Source: an uncultured Bacillaceae bacterium (GTDB lineage Bacteria > Bacillota > Bacilli > Bacillales > Caldibacillaceae). From it: a stretch of DNA of 15,850 nt. The notes under the pieces are model-generated. The model was not told where the DNA came from, did no database searches, and saw only the letters and a list, made by a program, of their open reading frames with translations. The position numbers and the translations under genes are program-made. The stretch lies in contig CALGYZ010000077.1 in the NCBI GenBank assembly GCA_937934645.1, forward strand, positions 1 through 15,850. The letters run 5' to 3'. Shown here one piece after another: positions 15,443 through 15,850 of the stretch. Every line of letters starts with the position of its first letter. Position 1 is the stretch's first letter.

Positions 15443-15657
15443 CTTTCTCACCTGAATGGTTAAAATCTGACGGATTTTACCAAAAAAGCGAAACGTTGGT
15501 AAACTTTGGACAAAAAGAAATTAAATATATTATTCGACAAACCGGGACAAAATACCTGCTAATCCCCCAAAAATTAACAAACTTTTCAAAATTAACTAAC
15601 AATAAAGTGTTACAACATCTACATAAAAACGGGACCAGATGACAAAAGCAAAAAAAA
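15443..15657 (-). promoter_or_regulatory. Leader region of the cas operon, candidate promoters
   Basis: AT-rich gene-free stretch that must hold the cas operon promoter. Two candidates on the minus strand: TTTACC (15498-15503)-18 bp-TAAAAT (15474-15479), and TTTGTC (15546-15551)-16 bp-TATATT (15524-15529). Neither is a strong match. An 8-bp inverted repeat TTTACCAA/TTGGTAAA (15476-15503) overlays the first. A short direct repeat AAAATTAAC occurs at 15570-15578 and 15588-15596. Confidence 0.35.
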
Positions 15658-15690
15658 TCCGGACAGATTTCGTACCAAAATCCATCCGGA
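15658..15690 (-). terminator. Terminator downstream of the CRISPR array trailer
   Basis: On the minus strand TCCGGA...TCCGGA with an inner GATTT/AAATC pairing is followed by eight U residues. It lies just past the last decayed repeat, in the direction the array would be transcribed, and separates array transcripts from the cas operon. Confidence 0.8.
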
Positions 15691-15702
15691 AAAAATTCGA
15701 CC

Positions 15703-15850
15703 ACACCTATTCCTCATCGGTAAAATCAAAACCAGGCTCAGGGAATCGGGATTGTCTGAATTGTCATAGGTAAGATCAAAACGACGTTATTTGATTTTAT
15801 TTGGTTATTTGGAATTCATGGTTTCAATTCCTCATAGGTAAGATCAAAAC
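15703..15850 (-). CRISPR. Trailer end of a CRISPR array (one intact and two decayed repeats, continues past window)
   Basis: The intact 30-nt repeat fills 15821-15850. Read on the minus strand it starts GTTTTGATCTTACC and ends GAGGAATTGAAAC, so it would leave the 8-nt tag ATTGAAAC at the 5' end of crRNAs, as is common in type III and I-B systems. A second copy (about 15754-15782) keeps the 18 bases at its GTTTTGATC end but is altered, with a one-base deletion, at the tag end. A third (15703-15732) keeps most positions with several substitutions. The spacer between the first two is 38 nt (15783-15820), normal for type III; that between the second and third is only 21 nt. Decay at the left end fits a leader lying to the right. 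Confidence 0.9.

Noticed and set aside
15418..15642. A 74-codon plus-strand frame and a 75-codon minus-strand frame between the array and the operon
   Set aside because: Both lie in AT-rich leader DNA, have low-complexity translations and no ribosome binding site, and overlap the likely promoter.
1..15850. Insertion sequences, transposase genes, tRNA or rRNA genes
   Set aside because: No such gene, terminal repeat or cloverleaf was recognised in reading the window; a tRNAscan or ISfinder search was not possible.

Overview
The window looks like chromosomal DNA of a Bacillaceae member, possibly a thermophilic genus. The signs are strong AAGGAGG-type ribosome binding sites, frequent TTG starts, a YvrCBA-like cobalamin uptake operon, low-to-middling GC by eye, and a 30-nt CRISPR repeat ending in ATTGAAAC. 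The genus cannot be fixed from the sequence alone.

Region 1 (1-3460, minus strand) is a vitamin B12 uptake operon, btuF-btuC-btuD. BtuD is fused to a CbiZ amidohydrolase domain that is cut by the window edge. The operon lies behind a sigma-A-like promoter and a complete cobalamin riboswitch with an intrinsic terminator. Region 2 (3550-6130) is ordinary housekeeping or accessory DNA: a small GNAT acetyltransferase and an EamA/DMT permease on the plus strand, then a Cof-type HAD phosphatase on the minus strand.

Region 3 (6242-15850, minus strand) is the interesting part: a compact type III-B (Cmr) CRISPR-Cas operon of nine genes, read leftward from about 15500 to a strong terminator at 6242-6280. 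The order is CARF-RelE effector (Cami1-like), cmr1, cmr2 (cas10), cmr3, cmr4, cmr5, cmr6, csx20, and a TM1812/Csx2-family CARF-HEPN effector. The trailer end of a CRISPR array lies just upstream (15703 to the window edge). It is transcribed in the same direction, has two decayed repeats, and is followed by its own terminator.

The predicted logic is as follows. The Cmr complex, guided by crRNA, recognises and slices target RNA (Cmr4 catalytic Asp present). The HD-less Cas10 keeps its GGDD cyclase motif and so probably makes cyclic oligoadenylate (cOA) but lacks the usual DNase domain. The cOA would switch on two different RNases: a RelE-type mRNA interferase and a HEPN RNase. Csx20, a ring nuclease family, would destroy the messenger and reset the system. 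No cas6, cas1 or cas2 lies in the window, so crRNA processing and spacer acquisition must be encoded beyond the array or elsewhere. Start codon choice across the operon appears to track subunit stoichiometry: ATG for the multi-copy Cmr4 and Cmr5, TTG or CTG for Cmr1, Cmr2, Cmr3 and Cmr6.
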